In this document: positions 46,803-55,714 of the stretch, piece after piece | Layout of the letters: the number at the start of each line of letters is the position of its first letter | Position numbering within the stretch: the stretch's first letter is position 1 | Origin: Paraclostridium tenue | GTDB taxonomy: Bacteria > Bacillota > Clostridia > Peptostreptococcales > Peptostreptococcaceae | Length of the DNA: 64,000 nt | Direction: 5' to 3' | Assembly: GCF_015668515.1 (NCBI RefSeq) | Contig: NZ_JADPFO010000001.1 | Span: 832,823 to 896,822, forward strand | The notes under the pieces: generated by a model | Database searches by the model: none | Told to the model about the DNA's origin: nothing | The model's input: only the letters and a program-made list of their open reading frames with translations | Program-made: the position numbers and the translations under genes

Positions 46803-47339
46803 TTAAAATTTGTCAGCTTTTATTTCGAAAAATGCTTTTGGATGAGCACATACTGGACATACGTCTAAAGCTTCATTTCCTTTATGTATATATCCACAGT
46901 TTTGACATCTCCACTCTACTACTTCTTCTTTTTTTAAAAATTTATCAGCTTGTAAAGTTTCAAGTAATTCACTATATCTTTCTTGGTGGTACTTTTCTAT
47001 AGCTCCAACTTCTCTTAATAAAAATGCTATATGATCAAAACCTTCTTCTTCAGCTTCTTTTGCAAACTTTTCATACATAGTTGTCCATTCATAATGTTCG
47101 CCAGCCGCTGCATCTTTTAAATTTTCTTCTGTTGTTCCAATCCCATCATGAAGTAATTTAAACCACATTTTAGCATGTGCCATTTCATTATGTGCAGTTT
47201 CTTCAAAGAAATCAGCTATTTTATTATAACCTTCTTTTCTAGCTTTTAAAGCGTAGTAAGTATATTTATTTCTAGCTTCGGACTCTCCTGCAAATGCATT
47301 CATTAGGTTTACTTCTGTTTTTGTTCCCTTTATGTCCAT
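46803..47339 (-). CDS. Rubrerythrin
   Basis: A 178-residue peroxide-reducing diiron protein. The ferritin-like domain has iron ligands in [18 protein letters not shown] (E), [18 protein letters not shown] (ExxH type) and [16 protein letters not shown] (E, ExxH). The C-terminal rubredoxin domain carries [10 protein letters not shown]...[11 protein letters not shown]. The start is the ATG at 47337-47339, preceded by TTGGAGG; a longer frame to 47417 crosses the -10 and is rejected. Protects against H2O2 in anaerobes. Promoter has a palindrome upstream of the -35. Confidence 0.95.
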   Translation of the reverse strand: MDIKGTKTEVNLMNAFAGESEARNKYTYYALKARKEGYNKIADFFEETAHNEMAHAKMWFKLLHDGIGTTEENLKDAAAGEHYEWTTMYEKFAKEAEEEGFDHIAFLLREVGAIEKYHQERYSELLETLQADKFLKKEEVVEWRCQNCGYIHKGNEALDVCPVCAHPKAFFEIKADKF

Positions 47340-47402
47340 ACTAATCCTCCAAATATTAAAGATATTTATTGGGCAGTGCTTTTTTATCCCTATATATACG
47401 GT

Positions 47403-47431
47403 ATTATATACTATCAAATATACCCCGTCAA
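47403..47431 (-). promoter_or_regulatory. Rubrerythrin promoter
   Basis: TTGACG (47431-47426), 17-base spacer, TATAAT (47408-47403) on the minus strand. Confidence 0.8.
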
Positions 47432-47433
47432 TA

Positions 47434-47451
47434 TAGTAAGCTTTCTTACTA
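47434..47451. promoter_or_regulatory. Palindrome upstream of rubrerythrin -35
   Basis: TAGTAAG-CTTT-CTTACTA, 3 bp upstream of the -35 hexamer. A candidate regulator site. It does not match the PerR box pattern I would expect for peroxide control. Confidence 0.4.
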
Positions 47452-47530
47452 CATTATTGTTATTTTCTGTATTTTATGTTTATTTTTGAATATCGAAAAA
47501 TAAAATCTATTTTAAATAATCAAACAAATT

Positions 47531-48142
47531 TTATAATTCGAAAAAATCCTCTCCAAATAAAGCAAAACTTTGTAAAGTCATAAATGCTTTAATGTCTATT
47601 TTTATATCTTCATTAATTAATTTTTTTGCTTCCTCTTTATTAACTAACATAGGTGTTATATCTTCATCTTCTTCAAGGTATTTAGTACTTAATTCACCTT
47701 CACAAGTGCAATAAACTAAACTTGCGCTTTCTTCCGTCATACCAGGAGATAAGTACAGTTGTTTATTACCCAATTTTTTATTAATTTCTAAAACTTTAAG
47801 ACCAGTTTCTTCTTTTAATTCTCTTTTTACTGCTAATTCTGCTTTTTCATTATTATCAACTAAACCTGCAGGAAGCTCATAAACATAATCATTTAAAGGT
47901 ACTCTAAATTGTTTAACTAACACTAGACTTTTGCTTTCTTTATGAAAAGCAGCTATCACAACAGCATCTATTTCATCTTTCTTGTTATTAAAATATTTGT
48001 CAGATAAAATATCATATCCTTTTCTAGAAGCTATCATCCAATGTTTTTCATTTCCTATCTTATTTTCATATCTTGCATCATAAATACTTAAAAACTTAGT
48101 TTGTGCAAGTGGTTTTAGATCTTTGATTTTATTATCTTTCAT
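47531..48142 (-). CDS. Nudix hydrolase (ADP-ribose pyrophosphatase type)
   Basis: A 203-residue pyrophosphohydrolase. The Nudix box G-x5-E-x7-REL-x-EE-x-G reads GLVDNNEKAELAVKRELKEE followed by TGL (about 98-121). The preceding YELPAGL is typical of the ADP-ribose/ADP-sugar subgroup. The C-terminus is helical. It lies 45 bases after the ABC ATPase gene with no terminator between, so it may be the last gene of the YnjB-type operon. Substrate not provable from sequence. Confidence 0.87.
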   Translation of the reverse strand: MKDNKIKDLKPLAQTKFLSIYDARYENKIGNEKHWMIASRKGYDILSDKYFNNKKDEIDAVVIAAFHKESKSLVLVKQFRVPLNDYVYELPAGLVDNNEKAELAVKRELKEETGLKVLEINKKLGNKQLYLSPGMTEESASLVYCTCEGELSTKYLEEDEDITPMLVNKEEAKKLINEDIKIDIKAFMTLQSFALFGEDFFEL

Positions 48143-48187
48143 AATATCAACCTCTTTAAGTATTAATTTACCTATAATTATATATGT

Positions 48188-49213
48188 TTATTTTTTAAAG
48201 TAAACTGCATTTTTAGGATTTATTGTTATTTTTACATCTTCTCCTACTTCATATAAACTATTATTAGAACTTATTTTTATTAAAGTATCATTAATAGAAA
48301 CATCATAATAAGTGATATCTCCTGCATATACTTTTTTTAATACCTTAGCTTCTAATCCTTCTATATGATTAAAGTTGTGTATATTAATATCTTCTTTTGA
48401 TATCATGAACTCTATATTTTTCTCATTTTCATTATTATTTAAATCTATACTTATTAAATCGGATTTATATATTCCATCAATTATATTTCCATTTATATAA
48501 TTTCTTTGGCCAAATATATTTGCAACTTCTTTTGATATTGGTTTTTCATATAAATTTTTAGGTGTATCAAATTGTGCTATTTCTCCATTTATCATAACAG
48601 CTATCTTATCACTCATCATTAAAGCTTCTTCTTTATCATGAGTAACCAATATAGTAGTTATATTTAAACTTTTTTGTAGGTTTAATACAAATTCTCTCAT
48701 TTCGCTTCTTAAATTTATATCTAAACTCGAAAAAGGTTCATCAAGCAATAATATCTTAGGATTTACAGCTAATGTTCTAGCAATGGCAACCCTTTGTTTT
48801 TGTCCCCCTGAAAGTTGACTTGGATATTTTTTTTCAAAATCTTCTAATTTAACTAAATTTAAAAGTTCTTTAACTTTATTTTTTCTAGTATTTTTATTTA
48901 TTTTTTTTATTTTAAGACCAAACTCTATATTCTCAAACACATTCATATGTGGAAATAATGAATAGTCTTGAAATACTATTACTGCTTCCCTATTTTGAGT
49001 TTTTGTATTTAAAACTGATTTTTCATCAAATAATATATCTCCACTATCAGGATTTACAAGTCCTGCTATTAACTTTAAAGTTGTACTCTTTCCGCATCCT
49101 GATTTCCCTAAAAGTGTTACAAATTCTCCTTGATTTATATCAATATTTATATTTTTAAGTATCTCTATATTATTAAAACTCTTCGTCAAGTTAACAATTT
49201 TAACTGATGACAT
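48188..49213 (-). CDS. ABC transporter ATPase (YnjD/PotA type)
   Basis: A 341-residue ATPase. Walker [11 protein letters not shown]-loop [11 protein letters not shown], signature LSGGQKQR, Walker [13 protein letters not shown], switch VTHDKEEA. The region after about residue 235 is a TOBE-like domain. It belongs with the two permeases and binding protein upstream, overlapping the permease gene by 14 bases. The set resembles E. coli YnjBCD, whose operon also contains a rhodanese (YnjE). Confidence 0.9.
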   Translation of the reverse strand: MSSVKIVNLTKSFNNIEILKNINIDINQGEFVTLLGKSGCGKSTTLKLIAGLVNPDSGDILFDEKSVLNTKTQNREAVIVFQDYSLFPHMNVFENIEFGLKIKKINKNTRKNKVKELLNLVKLEDFEKKYPSQLSGGQKQRVAIARTLAVNPKILLLDEPFSSLDINLRSEMREFVLNLQKSLNITTILVTHDKEEALMMSDKIAVMINGEIAQFDTPKNLYEKPISKEVANIFGQRNYINGNIIDGIYKSDLISIDLNNNENEKNIEFMISKEDINIHNFNHIEGLEAKVLKKVYAGDITYYDVSINDTLIKISSNNSLYEVGEDVKITINPKNAVYFKK

Positions 49214-50003
49214 TTTTTTTCTCCTTATCTTTTAAGTAATAACTCTCTAGTGATTTTTCCATCAATACAACTATAACCAAACTTATTATAATAAACACTA
49301 TACTATATAGAGATGATAGTGTTCTATCTCCACTTTGAATATATGGAAACATTACTAGTGGATAAGTTATTACACTACCTCCACCTATTATTAATGTTAA
49401 AAAATACTGACTAAAAGAAATAATAAAACACATACTAGATGCTCCTATTATTCCAGGTAATATTAAAGGAAATGTTACATGCCTTAATATATCTACCTTA
49501 TTAGCTCCTAGCATACTTGCTTGTATTTCATATTTGTTTCCTATTATTTTATATACATCAGTTATTATCGTTATTCCATACGGTAAGCATGGTAATATAT
49601 TTATAATTATAACCCCAAATACAGTGTTTGCCATGCCAAGTCTTATAAAGGTTAATTGTATTCCCATAGCTACAGCTATCATAGGAATTATTATTGGAGA
49701 TAAAATCAATAATTCAACTAATTTTTTCCCTCTAAACTCATATAATGCTATAGCTTTAGCTGCTGGTATACTTATTATTATAGTCAATACTACTACTGCT
49801 AACGATATTAATAAGCTATTTAATAATATCTTTATATTTTCAAAGCTTAATATATATTCAAATCCTCTTATAGAAAAGTTAACAGGTATAATTTCAGGAA
49901 ATACCCAAGAAGATGTTATCGCCCATATAAAAAGTATCGAAAGTGGTAGTATTAATGATAATAAAATGATATTTGTTATTAATCTTCTTAAATTTTTATT
50001 CAT
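49200..50003 (-). CDS. ABC transporter permease, second subunit
   Basis: A 267-residue permease with about six helices of the 2-component/spermidine-iron-molybdate style. The EAA motif is [27 protein letters not shown] (about 165-191). It sits between the first permease (8-base gap) and the ATPase (14-base overlap), so translation is probably coupled. Confidence 0.9.
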   Translation of the reverse strand: MNKNLRRLITNIILLSLILPLSILFIWAITSSWVFPEIIPVNFSIRGFEYILSFENIKILLNSLLISLAVVVLTIIISIPAAKAIALYEFRGKKLVELLILSPIIIPMIAVAMGIQLTFIRLGMANTVFGVIIINILPCLPYGITIITDVYKIIGNKYEIQASMLGANKVDILRHVTFPLILPGIIGASSMCFIISFSQYFLTLIIGGGSVITYPLVMFPYIQSGDRTLSSLYSIVFIIISLVIVVLMEKSLESYYLKDKEKKNVIS

Positions 50004-50011
50004 AACTTCAC

Positions 50012-50869
50012 CTATGATTTGTATTTATATAATTTTTTGAATATATAATCATAAATAATTAAAAGTACAAAACTTATGCTAGCTAATATAGTATTCATAG
50101 CCATAGCTATTGGTCTTTGATTTAAGTCCAAACTAATATAGCTTATATATGCATTAACTGGAAGTGCTTTCGGATTTGTTGCTCCTATCAAATAGGGTAC
50201 TTCAAAAGATCCAAAAGAAAATGCAAATATTATTATAAATGATGAAAGTATAGTAGGCATTATCTGAGGAAGTATTATAAATCTAAATGTTTGATATTTA
50301 TTTGATCCTAAATTTTTTGATACTTCTTCTAATTTATTATCTATACTTTTTAAAATGTTAAACGTTGTCATAGCAATAAATGGTATACCTTTATATATAT
50401 ACACAAGCATTATACCTATTCCATTTTTATCATTTACCAAGCTTATAAATTCACTAGAGTCTTTTATTATATTCAAATTATATAATACTCTAGACAATAT
50501 ACCAGTTTTTGAAAATATAGCAAAAATTAATAGTACCACTACTATGTGTGGCACTATTATTGGTAAATTTAATAAAAAATATCTAAATTTTGAGAATCTA
50601 TCTTTAGACATGAAATAAGCTAACACTACACCTGCAATAACAGCTATTATAGAAGATATTAAAGATGTCTTTAAACTTAAAAATAAAGAATCTAAAAACT
50701 GCTTATTATTTAGTATAGTTTTATAATAATTTAATGTTATATCTTCTAATCCTATTTGTGGAAAATATCCTAAACTTTGAGATATACAAGTCATTATTCC
50801 TATACCCATTATGAAAATCATTAATAAAGTTGCAGGTGCTATAAGTAAATATGGCTTTAACTTATTCAT
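50012..50869 (-). CDS. ABC transporter permease, first subunit
   Basis: A 285-residue permease with about six helices. The EAA-like loop reads LEEVSKNLGSNKYQTFRFIILPQIMPTI (about 180-207). It overlaps the binding-protein gene by 8 bases. In E. coli YnjC the two permease halves are fused in one chain; here they are separate proteins. Confidence 0.9.
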   Translation of the reverse strand: MNKLKPYLLIAPATLLMIFIMGIGIMTCISQSLGYFPQIGLEDITLNYYKTILNNKQFLDSLFLSLKTSLISSIIAVIAGVVLAYFMSKDRFSKFRYFLLNLPIIVPHIVVVLLIFAIFSKTGILSRVLYNLNIIKDSSEFISLVNDKNGIGIMLVYIYKGIPFIAMTTFNILKSIDNKLEEVSKNLGSNKYQTFRFIILPQIMPTILSSFIIIFAFSFGSFEVPYLIGATNPKALPVNAYISYISLDLNQRPIAMAMNTILASISFVLLIIYDYIFKKLYKYKS

Positions 50870-52073
50870 TCTTATTAGCTACCTCATCCATCCAAATTTT
50901 CTCTATTATAGGAACTAAACTAGCTTTTATCTCTGGTACTGGATTTTTAATCTTTACTGGAGCATAAAATTTAGATCTATCTTCACTAGGTACTTTGTTT
51001 AAATCTAATATAGTCATATCACCCCAGTTTTTAGGATTACTTTTAGAAGCTTGAGCATCTATACTTGTTAGGTAATTTATCAATACCATAGCTCCTTCTT
51101 TATTTTGTGCATTTTCAGGTATAGCTAAGAAATGAGTATTAGATATATTCCCTTTATCAAAGTTTATAAATTCACTAGTTTTGCTAAATTCACCTGACTT
51201 AATTTTACCTGCAACTTCATTAGGTGAATAACTCATAGTAAAGTAAACTTCATTATCTGAATACATATTATTTAATTGTGGTGTATTTGCAGGATAAGTT
51301 TTCCCTTTATTCCATAAATAAGGTTTTATTTCATTTAAGTAATCCATAGCAGGCTTTATAACCTCTTTAACTTTAGCTTCATCTTCTGGTAAATTAGCTA
51401 CTTTTTCATAACCTACTATATCGTAAATTATATTTCTTACAAAAGCACTACCTGTAAAATCTGGAGGTGCAGGATATGTAAATTTACCTGGATTATTAAT
51501 TATAGCTTCTTTTAAAGAACTAGTATTTACTATATTTGAATTTACTTTAGCTGAATCCTTTACTACAGTAAATGTTGCTTTCCCCCAAGGTGCTTCCATA
51601 TTATCTACAGGTGTTCCGAAATCCGTAGTTATATCTTTAGAATTTTTATCTACATATTTATCATAATTTACTATTTTTTCTAAAAATGGACCAAATAAAA
51701 GTTTATTATCTTTTGCTGTTTTAAAATTTTCTCCATTTAACCAAACTACATCTATAGTTCCTTTAGAATTTTGAGCTTGCTTTTCTGATATTAATTTATT
51801 AAGTATAGTATCTATATCCATACCTACTCTTTTAACAGTTATATTATATTTTTCTTTCATATTAGGTACAACATAATTGTCAAACCACTTATTTAAAACT
51901 TCATTTCCTCCCCATCCGTAAAAATTAACAGTAGTTCCTTTAGCACTTTGTGCTATTTCTTCATAACTTTTACTTAAAATTGCATCTTCTGATTTTTTAC
52001 TACTATTGCTGTTATTACATCCTACTAAAAATACAAGTGACATTGTTATTACCAAGGCAATAATTTTTTTCAT
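50862..52073 (-). CDS. YnjB-family substrate-binding lipoprotein
   Basis: A 403-residue extracellular binding protein. Signal peptide with lipobox LVGC (about residues 16-19). TVNFYGWGGNEVLNKWFDNYV, DVVWLNGENFKTAK, the PWGKATFTVV segment and PAPPDFTGSAFVRNIIYDIVG are characteristic of the YnjB family. Ligand is not established for this family. The rhodanese lipoprotein gene immediately upstream suggests a sulfur-containing compound; that is inference. Confidence 0.85.
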   Translation of the reverse strand: MKKIIALVITMSLVFLVGCNNSNSSKKSEDAILSKSYEEIAQSAKGTTVNFYGWGGNEVLNKWFDNYVVPNMKEKYNITVKRVGMDIDTILNKLISEKQAQNSKGTIDVVWLNGENFKTAKDNKLLFGPFLEKIVNYDKYVDKNSKDITTDFGTPVDNMEAPWGKATFTVVKDSAKVNSNIVNTSSLKEAIINNPGKFTYPAPPDFTGSAFVRNIIYDIVGYEKVANLPEDEAKVKEVIKPAMDYLNEIKPYLWNKGKTYPANTPQLNNMYSDNEVYFTMSYSPNEVAGKIKSGEFSKTSEFINFDKGNISNTHFLAIPENAQNKEGAMVLINYLTSIDAQASKSNPKNWGDMTILDLNKVPSEDRSKFYAPVKIKNPVPEIKASLVPIIEKIWMDEVANKNE

Positions 52074-52105
52074 GTCAATCCTCCTTTGTTGTTTTTATTA
52101 TAAAT

Positions 52106-52150
52106 AATATAACCTCCCAGCCAAAATTTATTAAGCTAGGAGGTTATATT
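52106..52150 (-). terminator. Strong hairpin between rhodanese lipoprotein and YnjB genes
   Basis: AATATAACCTCC (52106-52117) / GGAGGTTATATT (52139-52150), with extra AGC/GCT pairs inside, immediately after the rhodanese stop codon. It is not followed by a clean T run on the minus strand, so partial termination or mRNA processing is possible. Confidence 0.6.
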
Positions 52151-52582
52151 TTATTTAACTAATTTATAATCATGTTCTTCAACGCCATCTTCAGCATTGT
52201 AAACTTTTTTAAATCCGTTCTTTTCTAATATTTTTGCAGCTTTTTCACTCCTATTTCCAGTTTTACAATAAAGTAAAACTGTTTTATCTTTATAGTCATC
52301 TAATTTGCTTAAATTATCATTAAACTCATTATAGTCTATATGCATAGCTCTATCAATATGCCCCATATCATACTCATCTTTACTTCTAACATCTACAACT
52401 ACTATGTCATCCCCACTAGCTAATAAATCTTCTGTCTCTTTAGCATTTATATTTTCATAACCACTAGCTGCTTTGTTTTCTTCATTAGATTTTTCTTTTG
52501 AAGAACATCCAACTAGACTACTTATAGTTAAAGCTAGTACAATACCCATAGTAAAGATTTTAGATTTTTTAGTAAATTTCAT
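52151..52582 (-). CDS. Rhodanese lipoprotein
   Basis: A 143-residue surface sulfurtransferase. Signal peptide with lipobox LVGC (about residues 23-26), a short linker, then one rhodanese domain: VVVDVRSKDEYDMGHIDRAMHI and active loop LLYCKTGNRSEKAA (Cys near 110). It leads the gene set for a YnjB-type ABC transporter. In E. coli the ynj operon also ends with a rhodanese, so the association is conserved although gene order differs. Confidence 0.9.
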   Translation of the reverse strand: MKFTKKSKIFTMGIVLALTISSLVGCSSKEKSNEENKAASGYENINAKETEDLLASGDDIVVVDVRSKDEYDMGHIDRAMHIDYNEFNDNLSKLDDYKDKTVLLYCKTGNRSEKAAKILEKNGFKKVYNAEDGVEEHDYKLVK

Positions 52583-52606
52583 ATATATACTCCCCTTTTA
52601 TGTCTT

Positions 52607-52624
52607 TTTACAAATATTTGTAAA
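52607..52624. promoter_or_regulatory. Palindromic operator 1 of the rhodanese gene
   Basis: Perfect 18-bp palindrome TTTACAAATATTTGTAAA downstream of the -10. It shares TACAA-N4-TTGTA with a second site 50 bp upstream. Confidence 0.55.
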
Positions 52625-52643
52625 TTTCTTAATTTCACAATCA

Positions 52644-52672
52644 ATTATACCAAATTTATACAAGCATTTGTA
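52644..52672 (-). promoter_or_regulatory. Promoter of rhodanese lipoprotein gene
   Basis: Extended -10 TGGTATAAT (hexamer 52649-52644), 17-base spacer, weak -35 TACAAA (52672-52667) on the minus strand. Confidence 0.6.
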
Positions 52673-52673
52673 T
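52658..52673. promoter_or_regulatory. Palindromic operator 2 of the rhodanese gene
   Basis: ATACAA-GCAT-TTGTAT overlapping the -35. Same TACAA-N4-TTGTA core as the site at 52607-52624, centre to centre 50 bp. The pair flanks the promoter, which suggests a repressor. Confidence 0.55.
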
Positions 52674-52728
52674 TGAAAATTCCTATATATAACATAACTA
52701 TTATAGATATATTCTATAATAAATAAAA

Positions 52729-52756
52729 AAATCCATTAGCCTAAGCTAATGGATTT
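52729..52756 (-). terminator. Terminator of metallophosphoesterase gene
   Basis: AAATCCATTAGC (52729-52740), loop CTAA, GCTAATGGATTT (52745-52756); the stem overlaps the stop codon. Confidence 0.85.
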
Positions 52757-53630
52757 AATTACATTTTAAAGTTATACTTACTATTTCTGGTTTACAATTA
52801 AATCTTATCAATACTTTCGAGCCACCTAAGCCTTTACTTAATATCATTGTAGTATCATTTTTTTCATATTTACCAAAATCATATTTCGGAAAAAATTCTC
52901 TATTAGGAGAAAGTACTCCACCTATTAAAGGCAGCCTTATTATACCACCATGTACATGCCCTGACAAAACTAAATCCGCTCCATAATTTTCATAATCATC
53001 AAAGAAAAATGGAGTATGCGCAAGCATTAAATTATAATCAGATTTATCTAACTTACCTAAAGAAGTATCTATAAATTCACATCCGAGCCTTTTTTTCCTA
53101 TTTTTATAATTTTTAAAGAAATAAGGATAATAATCTAAAGGAACTATAAATCCATAAACGTTTATCTTTGAATTACCCTTATTTAAAGTAACCTTCTCAT
53201 TGTTTAAGTTTATAATAGGTTTTTTATCTAATTCTTTAAAATAATCTTTATATTCATTTTTATATTTTTTAATTAAAGATTTTTGTTCATGATTACCTAT
53301 TATGTGATAAACCTTATGCTTTTTAGCTAATTCATCAATAAAATTTAAAGCTACATGAAAGTTTTTATTATCACCTTCAACTAAATCTCCAGTTATAACT
53401 ACTATATCTGGATTTTCATTTTCAATTTTATTTAATAGTTTTTTATTATTTTTACCAAAACTTTTATTGTGAAGATCACTTACTTGAACTATTTTAAAAT
53501 TATCAAACTCTTTTGGTATTTTACTATTTTTAACTTCATACCTTGTTGTTTCTAAAGTTTCAGTTTCATATTTATAAAGTAAAGCACTTCCTAAAACTAT
53601 AGTTGAGCCTATCAAAAATTGAGTAAACAT
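52755..53630 (-). CDS. Metallophosphoesterase (YkuE/YaeI-like)
   Basis: A 291-residue membrane-anchored calcineurin-like phosphoesterase. One N-terminal helix (about 1-18), then metal ligands in VQVSDLHNKSFG (D-x-H), VVITGDLVEGD (GD), HIIGNHEQ (GNHE) and LVLSGHVHGGIIRLP (GHxH). YaeI-like members act on UDP-diacylglucosamine or similar lipids; YkuE is wall-bound in Bacillus. Substrate here is unknown. It follows queT by 23 bases and may be cotranscribed with it. Confidence 0.9.
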   Translation of the reverse strand: MFTQFLIGSTIVLGSALLYKYETETLETTRYEVKNSKIPKEFDNFKIVQVSDLHNKSFGKNNKKLLNKIENENPDIVVITGDLVEGDNKNFHVALNFIDELAKKHKVYHIIGNHEQKSLIKKYKNEYKDYFKELDKKPIINLNNEKVTLNKGNSKINVYGFIVPLDYYPYFFKNYKNRKKRLGCEFIDTSLGKLDKSDYNLMLAHTPFFFDDYENYGADLVLSGHVHGGIIRLPLIGGVLSPNREFFPKYDFGKYEKNDTTMILSKGLGGSKVLIRFNCKPEIVSITLKCN

Positions 53631-53653
53631 ACTATTCCCTCTCTAAATTTATA

Positions 53654-54154
53654 TTAAAATGCATTTTCTAATAATTTAAAATACTTTTTTTCTAATGATT
53701 TATATAGTGGTACAGCTATTATAGTTATAACTACAAATTGACCAAATCCTACTTGTAACATTGCTAATATAAGTGGCATTCCAACGAATATATTTAACAT
53801 AGCTCCTATTATAATTGCATTTATAACTGTTGGCCAAAATGATGCTACTAGTAATGCATATTTATTTCCTTTCATTATTTTACTAGTTAAATAAACTGCA
53901 TATACACTTAAAAATGTTGCAGTTGTTCCAAGTATTATATCTGGAGCTCCATATGGACCTATTATATTAGCTAAAAAACAACCTATAGTAAGTCCCCATA
54001 TATAATCCTTTCTTATAAACGGAAGTAATACCATAATTTCTGATATTCTAAACTGTATCGGTCCATAACTTATGGCACCTAAAACTAAAGTTAAAGTTGC
54101 ATATATAGCTGCAACTAATGCTGTAGTAACTATCTTCTTCGTATTTTTAGTCAT
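53654..54154 (-). CDS. queT: Queuosine precursor ECF transporter substrate-binding subunit
   Basis: A 166-residue membrane protein of the QueT family (S component of an energy-coupling factor transporter). About six helices; GAISYGPIQFRISEIMVLLPF and NIIGPYGAPDIILGTTATFL are the QueT marks. It captures a queuosine precursor such as preQ1 and works with shared EcfAA'T proteins encoded elsewhere. A preQ1-type riboswitch and attenuator in its leader (54183-54296) independently support the assignment. Confidence 0.94.
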   Translation of the reverse strand: MTKNTKKIVTTALVAAIYATLTLVLGAISYGPIQFRISEIMVLLPFIRKDYIWGLTIGCFLANIIGPYGAPDIILGTTATFLSVYAVYLTSKIMKGNKYALLVASFWPTVINAIIIGAMLNIFVGMPLILAMLQVGFGQFVVITIIAVPLYKSLEKKYFKLLENAF

Positions 54155-54182
54155 ATATATTCTCCTTATTGTCTTAAAATTT

Positions 54183-54296
54183 AAAAAACCGTAGAAAAAA
54201 ACTACGGTTTTACATCAAAATAATAATATAAAATACTACATTTTAAGACTTAACCATAGTTTTATTTAAAGACAGGAGGCTTTCGAACTGTCTTTT
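54183..54296 (-). promoter_or_regulatory. preQ1-type riboswitch with terminator/antiterminator
   Basis: On the minus strand the aptamer has P1 AGACAG (54293-54288) / CTGTCT (54275-54270), loop TTCGAAAGCCTC and an A-rich tail AAATAAAACTATGG, in preQ1-I style. The tail's ACTATGGTT (54260-54252) can pair with AACCGTAGT of the terminator AAACCGTAG-T7-CTACGGTTT (54210-54186). Ligand binding should sequester the tail and allow termination before queT. The exact P2 pairing (GG of the tail with CC in the loop) is my reading. Confidence 0.75.
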
Positions 54297-54316
54297 TAAG
54301 TTTTAAAGTAATTTAT

Positions 54317-54345
54317 ATATTATCAAATAATTTTATTTTTTTCAA
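54317..54345 (-). promoter_or_regulatory. queT promoter
   Basis: TTGAAA (54345-54340), 17-base spacer, TAATAT (54322-54317), about 25 bases before the riboswitch aptamer. Confidence 0.7.
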
Positions 54346-54355
54346 CTAACTATAA

Positions 54356-55486
54356 TTAATTAAAAGTTTCATTTACTTCTTTTAACATTTCTATTATTTT
54401 TATGTGCTGAGGACATACAGCTTCACATTTTCCGCATCCTACACATTTAGAAGCATCGCTTTTTTCATTTATTATATACTTATACATATTATTTTTAACA
54501 TATTCTATTTCATTAAACATACTAGCATTATTTAGTGCTTCAAAGCAACTTGGGATATTTACTCCCATAGGACATGGAAGACAGTATTTACAGGCTGTGC
54601 AATTTACTTTTATCTTAGATTTAAAAGCATTTTTTAGATCCATTAAAATCTTTTTTTCATTTTCAGTGATAGAATTTGATTTTCCATGTTCATCACAAAT
54701 TTTAAGATTTTCTACTACTTGTTCCATGGTAGACATACCACTAAGAACTATTCCTATTTCTTCTTTATCATATAAAAACTTAAATGCCCATTCAGCTGGA
54801 GTTTTCTTAGGTTTTGCTTTATCTATTATTTCTTTTATTTCATCTGATAAGTTATTTACTAACTTTCCACCACGAAGAGGCTCCATTATTATAATTCCCA
54901 TTCCTTTTTTATGAGCATATTCAATTCCTTTTGTCCCTGCTTGATAATCTTCATCTATATAGTTATATTGTATTTGTGTAAAATCCCAATCATATGAATC
55001 TACTATTTTTTCAAATACATTATATTTATCATGAAATGAAAAACCTAAATATTTAACTTTTCCACTTCTTTTTATATCATCTAGAAATTCAAATATATTA
55101 TTTTTAACTAAATTTTGCCAAAGCTTTTCATCTAAAGCATGAATTAAATAAAAATCTATATAATCAGTTTGTAATTTTTCTAATTGTTTATTTAAATAAT
55201 TATCCATATCCTCTCTTGAAGTTATATTCCAAGATGGTAATTTAGTAGCTAATTTAACTTTTTCTCTATATCCATGTTTTAATATTTTACCTACTACTAT
55301 TTCACTTTCTCCATTATGATATGGATATGCTGTGTCTATATAATTAAGTCCATTATCAATTGCATATCTAATCATCTTTGTAGTTTCCTCTGCATCAATT
55401 TCATTATCTATTTGAGGAAATCTCATACATCCAAATCCTAATATTGATATTTCTTCATTTGTATTTCCAAATTTTCTATACTGCAT
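54356..55486 (-). CDS. Aldo/keto reductase with C-terminal 4Fe-4S ferredoxin domain
   Basis: A 376-residue oxidoreductase. The N-terminal AKR barrel opens MQYRKFGNTNEEISILGFGCMRFP, with NYIDTAYPYHNGESE (Asp and Tyr of the catalytic set) and DYIDFYLIHALDE (His). From about 290 a ferredoxin-like domain carries CTACKYCLPCPMGVNIPSC and CVGCGKCEAVCPQHI, enough for two clusters. This fused form is common in clostridia; substrate unknown. Ribosome site GGGGA before the ATG at 55486. It diverges from corA. Confidence 0.92.
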   Translation of the reverse strand: MQYRKFGNTNEEISILGFGCMRFPQIDNEIDAEETTKMIRYAIDNGLNYIDTAYPYHNGESEIVVGKILKHGYREKVKLATKLPSWNITSREDMDNYLNKQLEKLQTDYIDFYLIHALDEKLWQNLVKNNIFEFLDDIKRSGKVKYLGFSFHDKYNVFEKIVDSYDWDFTQIQYNYIDEDYQAGTKGIEYAHKKGMGIIIMEPLRGGKLVNNLSDEIKEIIDKAKPKKTPAEWAFKFLYDKEEIGIVLSGMSTMEQVVENLKICDEHGKSNSITENEKKILMDLKNAFKSKIKVNCTACKYCLPCPMGVNIPSCFEALNNASMFNEIEYVKNNMYKYIINEKSDASKCVGCGKCEAVCPQHIKIIEMLKEVNETFN

Positions 55487-55607
55487 ATCTATCCCCTCCT
55501 AAACTTACTATAATTAAATTATATACTAAAATTTTTATTTAGATGTATTAATTATTGTTTGCTGCATTTATATTTTTAATATTTAATAAATTTAATGTAG
55601 TATTTTG

Positions 55608-55636
55608 TTGTATTAAAACTCAATTTATGATATTAT
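55608..55636 (+). promoter_or_regulatory. corA promoter
   Basis: TTGTAT (55608-55613), 17-base spacer, TATTAT (55631-55636). Transcription should begin near 55643, giving a leader of about 225 nt. Confidence 0.65.
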
Positions 55637-55642
55637 TTAATT

Positions 55643-55682
55643 ACATGACCGCTTAAGCAGTAATGCCGATGTGGTCTTTTTT
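55643..55682 (+). terminator. Terminator-like hairpin at the very start of the corA transcript
   Basis: GACCGC (55647-55652) pairs with GTGGTC (55671-55676, one G-U), followed by TTTTTT (55677-55682). No plus-strand gene precedes it, so it is likely an attenuator for corA, not the end of another gene. Confidence 0.6.
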
Positions 55683-55714
55683 ACTAATTATAAATAAAAG
55701 GAGTGATATTAAAA

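Noticed and set aside
46803-47417. Longer rubrerythrin N-terminus starting at 47417
   Set aside because: The extra codons cross the -10 hexamer and lack a ribosome site.
52703-52717. A third ATAG-N7-CTAT box upstream of the rhodanese lipoprotein gene
   Set aside because: It is a single copy and its distance to the promoter differs from the cysK and oppA arrangement. In DNA this AT-rich a few such single boxes per 64 kb are expected by chance.
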